The translations under genes were made by a program, and so were the position numbers. The notes below the pieces were generated by a model that made no database searches, was not told the origin of the DNA, and saw only the letters and a program-made list of their open reading frames with translations. Shown here one piece after another: positions 17,136-26,328 of a stretch of DNA of 64,000 bases. Origin of the DNA: an uncultured Tenacibaculum sp. (GTDB lineage: Bacteria; Bacteroidota; Bacteroidia; Flavobacteriales; Flavobacteriaceae); the NCBI GenBank assembly GCA_947496185.1, contig CANMCD010000007.1:124001-188000 (forward strand), written 5' to 3'. How positions within the stretch are numbered: position 1 is the first letter of the stretch; each line of letters starts with the position of its first letter.

Positions 17136-18914
17136 TTAATGATCAAGTGCTTCTCCAGCACCGCTCGGTATTCTAATATTGTCAACAATATCTTGTACTT
17201 CTTTTGGTGGTGCACTAGTAAATCTAGATACGACAATGGCTACAATAAAGTTTAGTAACATCCCTATGGTCCCAAAACCTTCAGGAGAAATACCAAACCA
17301 CCAATTATCAGCACCACTAGTTTCTGGACTTCCAATCCAACCCAATTTGAATCGAGCAATATAATATACCGTGATTCCTAAACCAGCAACCATTCCAGCA
17401 ATAGCTCCTTCTTTATTCATTCGTTTAGAGAATATTCCCATGACTATAGCTGGGAAGAAAGAAGATGCTGCCAGTCCGAATGCCAAGGCGACGACGGAAG
17501 CTACAAAACCAGGTGGATTAATTCCAAAATAACCTGCTACACAAACTGCTAATAAAGAAGAAAGACGTGCAATCCATAATTCTTTTTTATCTGAAATATT
17601 AGGAGCAATTTGCTTCTTAATTAAGTCGTGAGAAATAGAGGTTGAGATTACCAATAACAATCCGGCAGCTGTTGAAAGAGCCGCTGCTAAACCACCCGCA
17701 GCAACCAAGGCAATTACCCAATTAGGTAGCCCTGCAATTTCTGGGTTTGCCAGTACCATAATATCTCTATCTACGTATAATTCGTTTTTACTTAAGCTTG
17801 CATTAGCAATCATTCGCTCACCATATTTTCCAACAGTATCGATAAATTGAGGTTTTTTACCTTTTACAGCGCTCCCGGGTAAGTATTGGATTTTTCCATC
17901 CCCATTTTTATCGCTCCAAGCGATCAATCCTGTTTTTTCCCAATTAGCAAACCAAGAAGGCATTTCTGTATACGGCGTATTTTCTACCGTTTGCATTAAG
18001 TTTGTACGAGCAAATACGGCTACAGCAGGAGCGGTAGTATATAAAATAGCAATAAAAAATAAAGCATATCCAGCTGATTTTCTAGCATCACGTACCTTAG
18101 GTACCGTAAAAAAACGGATGATAACGTGTGGTAGACCAGCTGTACCTAGCATTAAAGCAGCCGTAATAAAGAAAATATCTGTCATTGATTTAGACCCATC
18201 AGTATAAGCGGTAAAGCCCAATTCGGTCATCAGTCCGTCAAGTTTATCAAGGAGGTAGACCCCATCTTCACCCGCTGATCCAAATCCTAATTGAGGAATA
18301 GGGTTTCCTGTTGCCATTATCGAAATAAAGATCGCAGGTACCATAAACGCAAAAATTAATACACAATACTGAGCTACCTGTGTGTACGTAATCCCTTTCA
18401 TACCTCCTAAAAAGGCATATAGTAATACGATTAACATACCAATGAGTACTCCAGAATTAATAGGCACGTCTAAAAATCTCGAAAATACTACACCAACACC
18501 TCGCATTTGTCCTGCAACATAAGTAAATGAAACAAATAAAGCAGCAACAACGGCTACCGTTCTGGCTACATTTGAATAATAACGATCACCAATGAAGTCA
18601 GGTACAGTAAATTTTCCAAATTTTCTGAGATAAGGAGCTAATAAAAGTGCCAATAACACATAACCTCCTGTCCACCCCATAAGGTATACAGATCCATCAT
18701 AACCGGCAAAAGCAATAATACCTGCCATCCCCAAAAAAGAGGCTGCCGACATCCAATCTGCTGCTGTTGCTAGTCCATTTGCTAAAGGTGATACACCACC
18801 ACCCGCAACATAAAATTCTTTTGTAGAGGAAGCCCTAGACCAAATTGCTATTCCTATATAAAGCGCAAAGGTGATTCCTACTATAATGAATGTCCAAGTT
18901 TGAATTCCCATCAT
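17136..18914 (-). CDS. Sodium:solute symporter, acetate/VC_2705-like subfamily, large subunit
   Basis: The protein has 592 residues and about 13-14 membrane helices of the SSS family. The early signature AADWMSAASFLGMAGIIAF and the helix KGITYTQVAQYCVLIFAF are typical of the ActP/VC_2705 group. An insertion with DKNGDGKIQYLPGS, which resembles an EF-hand-type Asp/Gly loop, sits in a periplasmic segment around residues 330-345. It should import acetate or a related short acid together with Na+. The stop of the DUF4212 small-subunit gene lies 10 bases upstream, the standard pairing for this subfamily. A strong terminator follows. Confidence 0.92.
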   Translation of the reverse strand: MMGIQTWTFIIVGITFALYIGIAIWSRASSTKEFYVAGGGVSPLANGLATAADWMSAASFLGMAGIIAFAGYDGSVYLMGWTGGYVLLALLLAPYLRKFGKFTVPDFIGDRYYSNVARTVAVVAALFVSFTYVAGQMRGVGVVFSRFLDVPINSGVLIGMLIVLLYAFLGGMKGITYTQVAQYCVLIFAFMVPAIFISIMATGNPIPQLGFGSAGEDGVYLLDKLDGLMTELGFTAYTDGSKSMTDIFFITAALMLGTAGLPHVIIRFFTVPKVRDARKSAGYALFFIAILYTTAPAVAVFARTNLMQTVENTPYTEMPSWFANWEKTGLIAWSDKNGDGKIQYLPGSAVKGKKPQFIDTVGKYGERMIANASLSKNELYVDRDIMVLANPEIAGLPNWVIALVAAGGLAAALSTAAGLLLVISTSISHDLIKKQIAPNISDKKELWIARLSSLLAVCVAGYFGINPPGFVASVVALAFGLAASSFFPAIVMGIFSKRMNKEGAIAGMVAGLGITVYYIARFKLGWIGSPETSGADNWWFGISPEGFGTIGMLLNFIVAIVVSRFTSAPPKEVQDIVDNIRIPSGAGEALDH

Positions 18915-18924
18915 TTGTTAGTTT

Positions 18925-19179
18925 TTATTCGTGAACGTTATATTTTTTATCTAGCTTATTCATCAATCGTACATAGACGAAAATGAGTACTACAAACACA
19001 TAAATTGATCCTTGTTGTGCAAACCAAAAACCTAATTTGAATCCTGCGATTTTAATCGTGTTCAGTTGTTCTACAAGTAAAATTCCAAACCCATAGGAGA
19101 CCACAAACCATATGGCGAGAAGTATGGCAACGTATCGTAAGTTTTCATTCCAATACTTCTTTTTGTTTTCGTTATCCAT
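18925..19179 (-). CDS. DUF4212 small subunit of the sodium:solute symporter
   Basis: The protein has 84 residues and two membrane helices, with the family opening KKKYWNENLRYVAILLAIWF and GFWFAQQGSIYVFVVLIFVY. It is the small partner always found directly upstream of VC_2705-type symporters, as here with a 10-base gap. It probably assembles with the large subunit in the inner membrane. Confidence 0.93.
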   Translation of the reverse strand: MDNENKKKYWNENLRYVAILLAIWFVVSYGFGILLVEQLNTIKIAGFKLGFWFAQQGSIYVFVVLIFVYVRLMNKLDKKYNVHE

Positions 19180-19310
19180 TATTTTAAAATTTTGAAGTTA
19201 AATAGTTTCTATATTGAAAATAGTTGCAAGTAAAATGGGGCTTAAAAGCTGGTTAAAACTTTTTTCTAAAGTAGTTATTGAAAGCCATCCTACTTGGTTA
19301 TTAGTTTTTG

Positions 19311-20546
19311 TTATAAATAGATCATGGCTTGTACGGTAAACAAGCTTTGTGCATCATTTGTTCCGTATTTAGAGTGCGCATATTCAAGACTTACCTTAGA
19401 ATGATGTCCTGTGAAATAGATGTTTCCTCCAACACCAATACGTGATGCGTTGTCATCGATAGCATCAATACTTCTTGTATTGAAAGAAGCATAGGGTTGA
19501 AAACGAGTTTTTCCTGCTTCACCAGGTATTAAATATCCTACATGACCATACAGCATTCCACCAGTAGCATAGGTGGTACCTAATTGGTAATTTCTACCGT
19601 AGTTATTTGTCTGATAGCTAGCATATGCCGTGATAGCCGAGCCATCATCACTAAGTGGAGCATCGTAAAAAGCATCAATCGCAAAAATTGAAACATCCTC
19701 TCCTACTAGGTTGTTATTACTATCAAGTATTACTGATCCGTTTGGATGAAGAAAGAATCCTGCACCTAAGTTAAAAACTTTTTTAGTACCCAAATAAGTA
19801 CCAACTTTATAAGGTAACAGATTAGATTCTTGATCTAAAAAGTTATAATCAAAATAGCCAGCATAGGTTTTACCTGCATCTTTTGAGCCTAACAAACGTC
19901 TACCTGCGTACACGGCTGCTCCGTTGATCGTTGGTGCTGCTGTGGCTTGTAAATTGTTTTCTACTGCTTCATTAACCGCAATACGGTATTGTAATTTGTC
20001 AATTTTTCCTTTGATATAAACACCAATATGTCTTGCGAACTGATCAGAAAGACCAATAGTACTCCATGATTGACGATTGTTATCGAGTGTCAATAGGTTT
20101 AAGGTACTTTGGTTATTCATACGAGAAATACCGTTCCAGTAATGAAGTCCAGCACCTAAGTGAATATTTTTTCCAAGCCTATATTCGCCCCAAAAATCAT
20201 GAAAAAATACTTGAGAAGCGTCTCCCCTACCAATGGGACTTAAATTAGTGCCATTTAGTCCGTTTAACCCAATATGGGTTAAGATTAAAAACTTTTTGTT
20301 TAATTGTGCAAATGTAAGAACTCTTGCACGCCGAATGCTAAAGCCTGTTTTACTTACATTGCTTGCTACATTATCGTTGTATTGCCCCCAAAACTGCCCC
20401 CATGAGATGATACGAAGGTATTTGGAACCATTTTCATTAAATTTAATTTTATAGCCTCCAGAATACTCTTTCGATCCTTGAGCATGAAGTTGGTATAGTC
20501 CTAAAAAAGCAATAACGATAAAAGCATGAAAAATTTTAGTTTTCAT
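19311..20546 (-). CDS. Outer-membrane porin (phosphate-selective porin-like beta barrel)
   Basis: The protein has 411 residues. A signal peptide (about 1-22, ending LHAQG) is followed by alternating amphipathic strands and a C-terminal aromatic/hydrophobic strand (LFTVQAMIYL), as in OprP/OprO-like trimeric porins. Motifs such as YLRIISWGQFWGQY and GFSIRRARVLTFAQLNKKF near the N terminus fit this group. It lies 131 bases upstream of the symporter small subunit on the same strand, so it is likely the outer-membrane entry step for the same solute. The solute, acetate or another acid, is inferred from context. Confidence 0.8.
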   Translation of the reverse strand: MKTKIFHAFIVIAFLGLYQLHAQGSKEYSGGYKIKFNENGSKYLRIISWGQFWGQYNDNVASNVSKTGFSIRRARVLTFAQLNKKFLILTHIGLNGLNGTNLSPIGRGDASQVFFHDFWGEYRLGKNIHLGAGLHYWNGISRMNNQSTLNLLTLDNNRQSWSTIGLSDQFARHIGVYIKGKIDKLQYRIAVNEAVENNLQATAAPTINGAAVYAGRRLLGSKDAGKTYAGYFDYNFLDQESNLLPYKVGTYLGTKKVFNLGAGFFLHPNGSVILDSNNNLVGEDVSIFAIDAFYDAPLSDDGSAITAYASYQTNNYGRNYQLGTTYATGGMLYGHVGYLIPGEAGKTRFQPYASFNTRSIDAIDDNASRIGVGGNIYFTGHHSKVSLEYAHSKYGTNDAQSLFTVQAMIYL

Positions 20547-20644
20547 AAGGATACAATGATTAGTTATTTAATTTTTATCTAACTAAAATTCCTTAAAAAA
20601 ATGTGCAACGTAAAAATTACTATACTTTTTTGTTAATAGTATAT

Positions 20645-21064
20645 TTATTTACGAAATCTTTCCCATTTTATTAGCATGAATTTATCGCCTAACTCTGTAA
20701 CAATAAATCCAGCTCCTTTAAGGTTTTCAGGGTTTGAAAAATAAGTAGCTATTTCATTATTGTTTAATATTTTATAAGAAGGATAATAGTTTGTTTTGTA
20801 TGGTTTTTTTATTCCGTATTTCTTTACCCAATTCATTACAGATACGTGTGAAACTCCTAAGATTCTCTCAATTTCTCGGTAGGTTAATCCTTCCAAATAT
20901 AACTGCAGCGCTTTATTTACATAATAATCATCAATTCTTTTCCCTAGTTTGTTTACGGTAAAATAATAATTGCATTTTTTACAGCGATGGCGCTGTTTTT
21001 TTTTGATAATACCTGCTTTTACAATTTCTGTTGATTGACAATTTGGACAGGTATTGATTAACAT
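20645..21064 (-). CDS. InsA-like zinc-ribbon/HTH protein, probably a domesticated transposase N-terminal domain
   Basis: The protein has 139 residues. A zinc ribbon (Cys6, Cys9, Cys28, Cys31) is followed by a helix-turn-helix at about 60-82 (LTYREIERILGVSHVSVMNW), as in IS1 InsA. The C-terminal 45 residues (for instance GAGFIVTELGDKFMLIKW) are not InsA-like. There is no DDE catalytic gene next to it and I see no flanking IS inverted repeats. It is therefore probably a stand-alone DNA-binding protein rather than a working transposase. It lies upstream of the porin/symporter genes on the same strand and could regulate them; this is inference. Confidence 0.75.
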   Translation of the reverse strand: MLINTCPNCQSTEIVKAGIIKKKQRHRCKKCNYYFTVNKLGKRIDDYYVNKALQLYLEGLTYREIERILGVSHVSVMNWVKKYGIKKPYKTNYYPSYKILNNNEIATYFSNPENLKGAGFIVTELGDKFMLIKWERFRK

Positions 21065-21310
21065 GTATATTTATTTTGCATGAATATACTAATTTAGCAA
21101 AAAATTAAATATTTACTTGATTTTTTCACAAAAAAAATAGATTTATTGTTTTTTAAAGGGGTTTTTTTTCGATTGTTTTTAATTTTTATTGTAAATGTTA
21201 AAAAAAGGAATTAAACCTAATAAAATTCACAATATTAAATTGCTATTCAGATTATTTTAATTTCACAAATGCCATACCTTCACGCAACCAAAAAATTTAA
21301 AATTAAAAAA

Positions 21311-21604
21311 ATGAAAAAAGCATTCACAAAAATTACTTTCGTTATGATGGCATCAATTTTATTAACATCTTGTTATTCTTATCAAAATGTTGTCGGTGAA
21401 GGTGCAAAAAGAAATATACAAACGACAAAATGGAATCATTATCTTATTGGTGGACTTGCTCCTGTAGGCGTGTCTGATGCCAAGCAAATGGCAGGAGATG
21501 CAAAAGATTATACGGTGCATACACGTCAAACTTTCGTTAATCTATTGGTGCATGCGGTAACTTTAGGTATATATTCTCCGACCACTACCACTGTAACAAA
21601 ATAG
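21311..21604 (+). CDS. Bor/Iss-like small lipoprotein
   Basis: The protein has 97 residues from the ATG at 21311, which gives a normal lipoprotein signal (MKKAFTKITF with lipobox LLTSC, Cys21). The start at 21269 would add 14 residues with no signal character. The mature part, YLIGGLAPVGVSDAKQMAGD and the closing hydrophobic VNLLVHAVTLGIYSP, resembles the Bor lipoprotein of phage lambda and its bacterial homologues. The role in Bacteroidota is unknown. It is transcribed alone, with a terminator at 21639. Confidence 0.75.
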   Translation: MKKAFTKITFVMMASILLTSCYSYQNVVGEGAKRNIQTTKWNHYLIGGLAPVGVSDAKQMAGDAKDYTVHTRQTFVNLLVHAVTLGIYSPTTTTVTK

Positions 21605-21638
21605 TTTATTCGTAAATAGTTTTTTGCAAGGATAAAGT

Positions 21639-21673
21639 AACGCTCTTCAGTTTTATTGAAGAGTGTTTTTTTT
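21639..21673. terminator. Terminator between Bor-like and KAP-type genes
   Basis: ACGCTCTTCA / TGAAGAGTGT form a 10-bp stem with one G-T pair, followed by eight T on the plus strand. It serves the Bor-like gene and overlaps the end of the convergent KAP-type gene. Confidence 0.8.
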
Positions 21674-23933
21674 AGGGGTGTATAAAAGTTTTTGATTTTT
21701 TGTATTCATTCAACTGTTCTTTAATTTCACTTTCAGATAAGATACAACCGTCTTTGTTGTATGCTAATAGATCATTTAAAAAGGCTGATTCGAACAAATA
21801 CGGGGCTTTGGCATCATTGAATAGTGATTTGACAAAATTTTTGAATTCCTCAATGTTTCCATTATAAAATTGATCACTGATTTTATGATCTTTATTGTAG
21901 AACAACTTGTAAAGTTCATTATAATCATACCCTAAATAACCTCTGTAAAAAATAGCTGTTTTTATATTGGCTAAGTAAAAAATTGTTTTTAAAACATTTT
22001 CATACTGATTTTTAGTAGAAAAATCACTCAGCGTTAAGTAAAAAAATCTGCATAGTATTGTACTCAATTCAATTTTTTCCTTCCATTTGCGTATGACACT
22101 AATCATGGTATCAACATTATCTAAATTGATCATTTGTATAAACTCTTTTTCGGATAAATCTCCTTCACTGAGTTTGTCTTGAAAGTAAATTTGATACCTA
22201 GAGCTAAAAACAATGGATAAAGGTGATTTAGGATCTCCTTCACCATTTATTTTAAATAGTTTGAATGTTATTTGATCAATTAAAAAAAGTGTATTATCTG
22301 AGAAATTTAATTCTTTTTGTAAATAACTGAATAAGATGGAATCATAAAAATTATAAAAATATTTTATGGAACCTTTTTTACTTTCAATATCTTCATCATT
22401 ATTATTCTTAAGTCTATAATGCTTTATTTGGTTATGACTATCAGGAACAAAGATGTCTCCTTCGTAAATTAAAAACCGATTTTTTTCTAAGAAAAGTAAT
22501 TTATAAACTTCGTAAAAGAAAAACTTTAATACTTTCAACCAAAAGTATTCTTCAAAAACAACTTCATGTCTTATGTCTTTATAATCAATGATAAAAGTAT
22601 TTAAAAACGTATGAATATCCCTTAGGTTGACAAAAGGAAACTTATCACTTTTTGCCTTTTCTGTTGAATTAAGATGACCATAATCTGAACGATCATTAAA
22701 ACAATTTTCGATATCCGTTTTATTTTCTTCAAACTCGATAACAAGTTTATGTTTAATATATTCTCGAATGGTATCATTGTCAACAGGATCTAAAAATACC
22801 TCTCGTAAAAATATTTTTTCAGAATAACGAAAAGCGTCTGGAATTCCCATGTGTTCAAGGGACTTCCCTACATAATCTTTATCATAGGTAACGATATACG
22901 TGAAATTACTAAAATTAGCGGTGTTTCGTATGAGTTTTAAAATATCAAATATTTCTTTAGCTTCAAGCCTATCAAAATCATCAATGAAAACAATTACTTT
23001 TTTATCTAATTTTTTTAAAAGACTATTAATCGTTTCAAACTCTGAAGATAAATCTTCATCAATAAACCATTTGAAGAGCTCTTTTAATATTTTGTTGGGA
23101 ATTGAAATATCTGCATCGTCAAAACTACTAGAATACTTTTTAAATTCACGATATACATCTTCGCTATAGGGTTTTAAACATTGTTGGAGCGTATCGAAGA
23201 AGTCTTGTACTACCATAATACGATCTACATTTAACCAAGGATTAAAATCGATGAAAATTAGCTGGTCTTTTTCGCCTTTTTCATATAACTTTTCTTTTAA
23301 CAAATTTAAAAAAGAAGTTTTACCTCCACCCCATTTATCTACAATTCCGTAGGCGCTTGCTTCTTCATTTTGAGTAATTAAAATCTCCGCTGCAACCTGT
23401 GTTGCTTTTTTGGTTCTTCCAAGAATATCGTTCCCCGATTTAGTAATGGGTAAATGATTTATAGTTGGTAAAACTTGTTTATTTTTTCTTTTTCCAATGA
23501 ATAAATGCTTACAAAATAATAGTATAGCGGATATTGGGGAAACCATAAAATAAAAAGCAACAATATCAAAATATTTAATTGTAGAAATGGTCCTGAATCC
23601 TAGGAATACGTATTCTTGATTAAATCGAAGATAGGTATAAAAACCAATGGCTATGAGGCTAAAAAACCATTGATGGAGTGAGATATAACTGTTCTTTTTT
23701 ATGTTTAGTCCTATCTTTATGGATAATAGTATAAACCCTATTAAAAAAACAAGGTCGGCTAAAAAAGTAGCGTGTACATTGCTTAGCAATGGGGTTACAA
23801 CTAAAATGTCAATCCAATTTTTTAATAAACCAGGGTAAAAAACAATTAAAAAGGCCGTAAAAAAAAGTGTTGTTTTGAAATACTTTTTCATAGGCTTATT
23901 GTTTTCAATAACCTTTCTTAATCTATTTTTCAT
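21672..23933 (-). CDS. KAP-family membrane-anchored P-loop ATPase
   Basis: The protein has 753 residues. About four membrane helices lie in residues 20-145, followed by a KAP-type NTPase with Walker A GIVDKWGGGKTSFLN (196-210), LIFIDFNPWL after it and Walker B KVIVFIDDFDRL around 315. The C-terminal 350 residues are helical and unassigned. KAP ATPases are membrane-associated and patchily distributed; several are linked to phage or plasmid defence, but no direct role can be read here. It is a single gene with no obvious partner, convergent with the Bor-like gene. Confidence 0.88.
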   Translation of the reverse strand: MKNRLRKVIENNKPMKKYFKTTLFFTAFLIVFYPGLLKNWIDILVVTPLLSNVHATFLADLVFLIGFILLSIKIGLNIKKNSYISLHQWFFSLIAIGFYTYLRFNQEYVFLGFRTISTIKYFDIVAFYFMVSPISAILLFCKHLFIGKRKNKQVLPTINHLPITKSGNDILGRTKKATQVAAEILITQNEEASAYGIVDKWGGGKTSFLNLLKEKLYEKGEKDQLIFIDFNPWLNVDRIMVVQDFFDTLQQCLKPYSEDVYREFKKYSSSFDDADISIPNKILKELFKWFIDEDLSSEFETINSLLKKLDKKVIVFIDDFDRLEAKEIFDILKLIRNTANFSNFTYIVTYDKDYVGKSLEHMGIPDAFRYSEKIFLREVFLDPVDNDTIREYIKHKLVIEFEENKTDIENCFNDRSDYGHLNSTEKAKSDKFPFVNLRDIHTFLNTFIIDYKDIRHEVVFEEYFWLKVLKFFFYEVYKLLFLEKNRFLIYEGDIFVPDSHNQIKHYRLKNNNDEDIESKKGSIKYFYNFYDSILFSYLQKELNFSDNTLFLIDQITFKLFKINGEGDPKSPLSIVFSSRYQIYFQDKLSEGDLSEKEFIQMINLDNVDTMISVIRKWKEKIELSTILCRFFYLTLSDFSTKNQYENVLKTIFYLANIKTAIFYRGYLGYDYNELYKLFYNKDHKISDQFYNGNIEEFKNFVKSLFNDAKAPYLFESAFLNDLLAYNKDGCILSESEIKEQLNEYKKSKTFIHP

Positions 23934-23999
23934 GGCGGTTTAACTAGTTATTTACTTCCTGTGGTCTATAGATATTCCGATATCAACTTAATTAATCTA

Positions 24000-24027
24000 T
24001 TGTAAGGCTTTTCTATAGGTATCTTTA
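24000..24027 (+). promoter_or_regulatory. Possible promoter for a 31-codon membrane peptide
   Basis: TTG (24000-24002) is followed after 17 bases by TATCTTTA (24020-24027), one mismatch from TAnnTTTG. The ATG of the tiny frame at 24055 lies 27 bases further on. Confidence 0.35.
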
Positions 24028-24054
24028 ATATGTAATTTTAAATATTGAAATCTT

Positions 24055-24150
24055 ATGTTACTTTTTCTAACTCAAATCCTTCTAGCTATATTAATAATTG
24101 CTTTATGTTTTGTATTTAGCGAATTACTAAAGGAAAAAAATGAACAATAA
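24055..24150 (+). CDS. Possible 31-residue single-helix membrane peptide
   Basis: The frame starts ATG TTA CTT and encodes a 31-residue peptide with one hydrophobic helix (about residues 2-22, including ILLAILIIALCFVF) and a charged tail ending KEKNEQ. It lies between two minus-strand genes, on the opposite strand, behind a plausible promoter. The size and layout resemble known small membrane peptides, but in AT-rich DNA a frame this short can arise by chance. Confidence 0.3.
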   Translation: MLLFLTQILLAILIIALCFVFSELLKEKNEQ

Positions 24151-24176
24151 TTTGTTAATCGATCCTTTATATCATA

Positions 24177-25994
24177 TCAGAACGTAATCTTTTTCCCTAG
24201 GTAGACGATACTATCATTTCCATTGGTTTTAGACTTTTCTGCTTCAGATACTATTTCCAGTTCATTACCCCTTCTTACAAACAATGGAATCGACTTTGAC
24301 TCTTTGTTAATGGTTGCCAGTTTGATTTTAAAGTCAACTGCTGAAGACACCTTTATTTCATTGATTTCAGGAAAGTCTTTTGCACTCTCGTTTAAATTGA
24401 TAAAATCATCATTGACCGTGAATAATATATCTTTGTTTTCTGGTGATTTTGATTTTACTTCATTGGTGGTCGCAAGGCGATACGTACCTTGCTCTCCATA
24501 AATTTGAGAGAAGCGATTTACTGCATACTGATTGACTTCATCACTTCCTGTCATGGCAATAAGGTAGCCCACATCGTTAAGTTCTACATCATTATCCAAA
24601 GAATTGCTATAGATATCAATATCAAAAGCCTCAATACCAACTTCTCTAGCTTTTTCTATAAAACCTTTGTTTTGATCCAATAATACTACTCTCCTACCAC
24701 TTTTCATTAAATATTGAGCAATTACTCTTGCCGCATCAGAAGCCCCCACAATTACGATAGATTCTGAGCTTTTTAGAAACACCCCTACTAATTTTGCTAC
24801 AATTCTTGCTGTAGTTGCATTTAATAATACGGTTCCTAGTACAACCATAAATACTAAGGGAGTTATATATTCAGCTCCTTCTACCCCTTGTTTCATGAGT
24901 TTTGTTCCGAATAACGAAGCAATTCCAGCTGCAACAATACCTCTAGGCCCTACCCAGCTAATAAACAACTTTTCATTAAATTTTAACGTAGAGTGATGTG
25001 TACTTAAGAATACTGCTAAGGGTCTGATAATAAAAATAATTGCTGCAAATAAATAGGCCGCTTCCCAGTTAAAAACCAACAATAATTGGTCCATATCCAT
25101 ATTGGCTGCTAATAAGATAAATAGAATGGATATTAATAAGACGGATAAAGACTCTTTGAAATATAATAGCTCTTCAAAGCTTTTTAAATTACTGTTTGCA
25201 ATGACCATTCCCATGACTACAACGGCTAATAATCCCGATTCATGAGCGAATAAATCCGATAGAACAAATACGAAAAGAACTAATGAAAGAGAAATCACAT
25301 TCAATAGATAGTGTGGGACTAATTTTTTATTAATAACGAAAATCAGTGCATGAGCAAAAGTAAATCCAAAAGTTGACCCAAAAAGTAAAATTTTAGCAAA
25401 CTCCAATAGCGCTGTTTTGGTAAAGCCACTTCCCCCTCCAACACTAATAAATTCAAAAACAAGTACTGCTGCTAATGCTCCGATGGGGTCAATCAAAATC
25501 CCCTCCCATTTGAGTACTGCTGCTACATCTTTTGTAAGCGGAATGTTTCGTAGTATTGGGGAGATTACCGTGGGGCCAGTAACTATAATCAAAGCAGAAA
25601 ATAATAAGGCAATTTCCCATCCTAAATTAAAGATATAATGCGCTACAATACCAGAGACGATAAAAGTAACGGTTGCTCCTAATGTAATTAGCTTGGTAAT
25701 AACAGGCCCTACATTTGCAATTTCACTTTTTCTAAGTGTAAGGCCTCCTTCAAAAAGAATGATACTAATAGCCAAGGAAACGAAATAAAAAAGTCCTTCT
25801 CCGGGGAAAAGTCCTTTAGTACCATTCCAAATAGGCTCGATCCATTTGTTACCATCACTGCTAAAATATTCAGCGGCAATAGGACCGACTAATAGACCAA
25901 TCAAAATTAAAGGTAAAATAGCTGGAATTTTAAACTTCCAAGCAAACCATTGCGCTAAAATTCCTAGTATAATAATACCAGCTAATTCAATCAT
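24177..25994 (-). CDS. Cation/proton antiporter (CPA1 type) with TrkA-N domain
   Basis: The protein has 605 residues. The first 400 hold about 12-13 membrane helices of the sodium/hydrogen exchanger fold, with LFEGGLTL, the discontinuous helix TGPTVISPIL and EGILIDPIGALAAVL carrying the ion-binding Asp. Residues from about 408 form a Rossmann TrkA-N (RCK) domain starting SIVIVGASDAARVIAQYL, which should bind a nucleotide and gate transport. It exports Na+ or K+ in exchange for protons, as expected in a marine bacterium. It is a single gene. Confidence 0.9.
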   Translation of the reverse strand: MIELAGIIILGILAQWFAWKFKIPAILPLILIGLLVGPIAAEYFSSDGNKWIEPIWNGTKGLFPGEGLFYFVSLAISIILFEGGLTLRKSEIANVGPVITKLITLGATVTFIVSGIVAHYIFNLGWEIALLFSALIIVTGPTVISPILRNIPLTKDVAAVLKWEGILIDPIGALAAVLVFEFISVGGGSGFTKTALLEFAKILLFGSTFGFTFAHALIFVINKKLVPHYLLNVISLSLVLFVFVLSDLFAHESGLLAVVVMGMVIANSNLKSFEELLYFKESLSVLLISILFILLAANMDMDQLLLVFNWEAAYLFAAIIFIIRPLAVFLSTHHSTLKFNEKLFISWVGPRGIVAAGIASLFGTKLMKQGVEGAEYITPLVFMVVLGTVLLNATTARIVAKLVGVFLKSSESIVIVGASDAARVIAQYLMKSGRRVVLLDQNKGFIEKAREVGIEAFDIDIYSNSLDNDVELNDVGYLIAMTGSDEVNQYAVNRFSQIYGEQGTYRLATTNEVKSKSPENKDILFTVNDDFINLNESAKDFPEINEIKVSSAVDFKIKLATINKESKSIPLFVRRGNELEIVSEAEKSKTNGNDSIVYLGKKITF

Positions 25995-26328
25995 ATTTGT
26001 GTAATCTAGTTAATTTTTTAAAACTACAATAAAATTTCATATTCTGAGTCTAATTTTATAATATTTTAATTAAGAAAATTCAATGTTTAGCGCTCTTTTT
26101 TTATCAAAAAAAACAATACGTTGTGATATAAGTGTTTGTTTTCTTTATTATTAAGTTTATGTGTGTTTTATAGTCTTTTTTTGATCAAGTATGTTCTCTT
26201 TTTAATTTTTGCTATTTGGTTAAAAAAATTAAACTAAAAAAATCATTTCACTATATAATATAAGATAATATTAAGACATATTTTTTTGGAACATTGTTAT
26301 ATTCGCGCCCCACAAAATTTATAAAAAG
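25995..26328. other. AT-rich divergent intergenic region
   Basis: It holds the upstream regions of the antiporter (minus) and the LtaS-like gene (plus). A near-consensus -7 box TATATTCG lies at 26298-26305, but no -33 TTG sits at the usual distance. I see nothing else in it. Confidence 0.5.

Noticed and set aside
20645-21064. Active insertion sequence
   Set aside because: Only an InsA-like DNA-binding part is present; no catalytic gene, no terminal inverted repeats and no target duplication seen.
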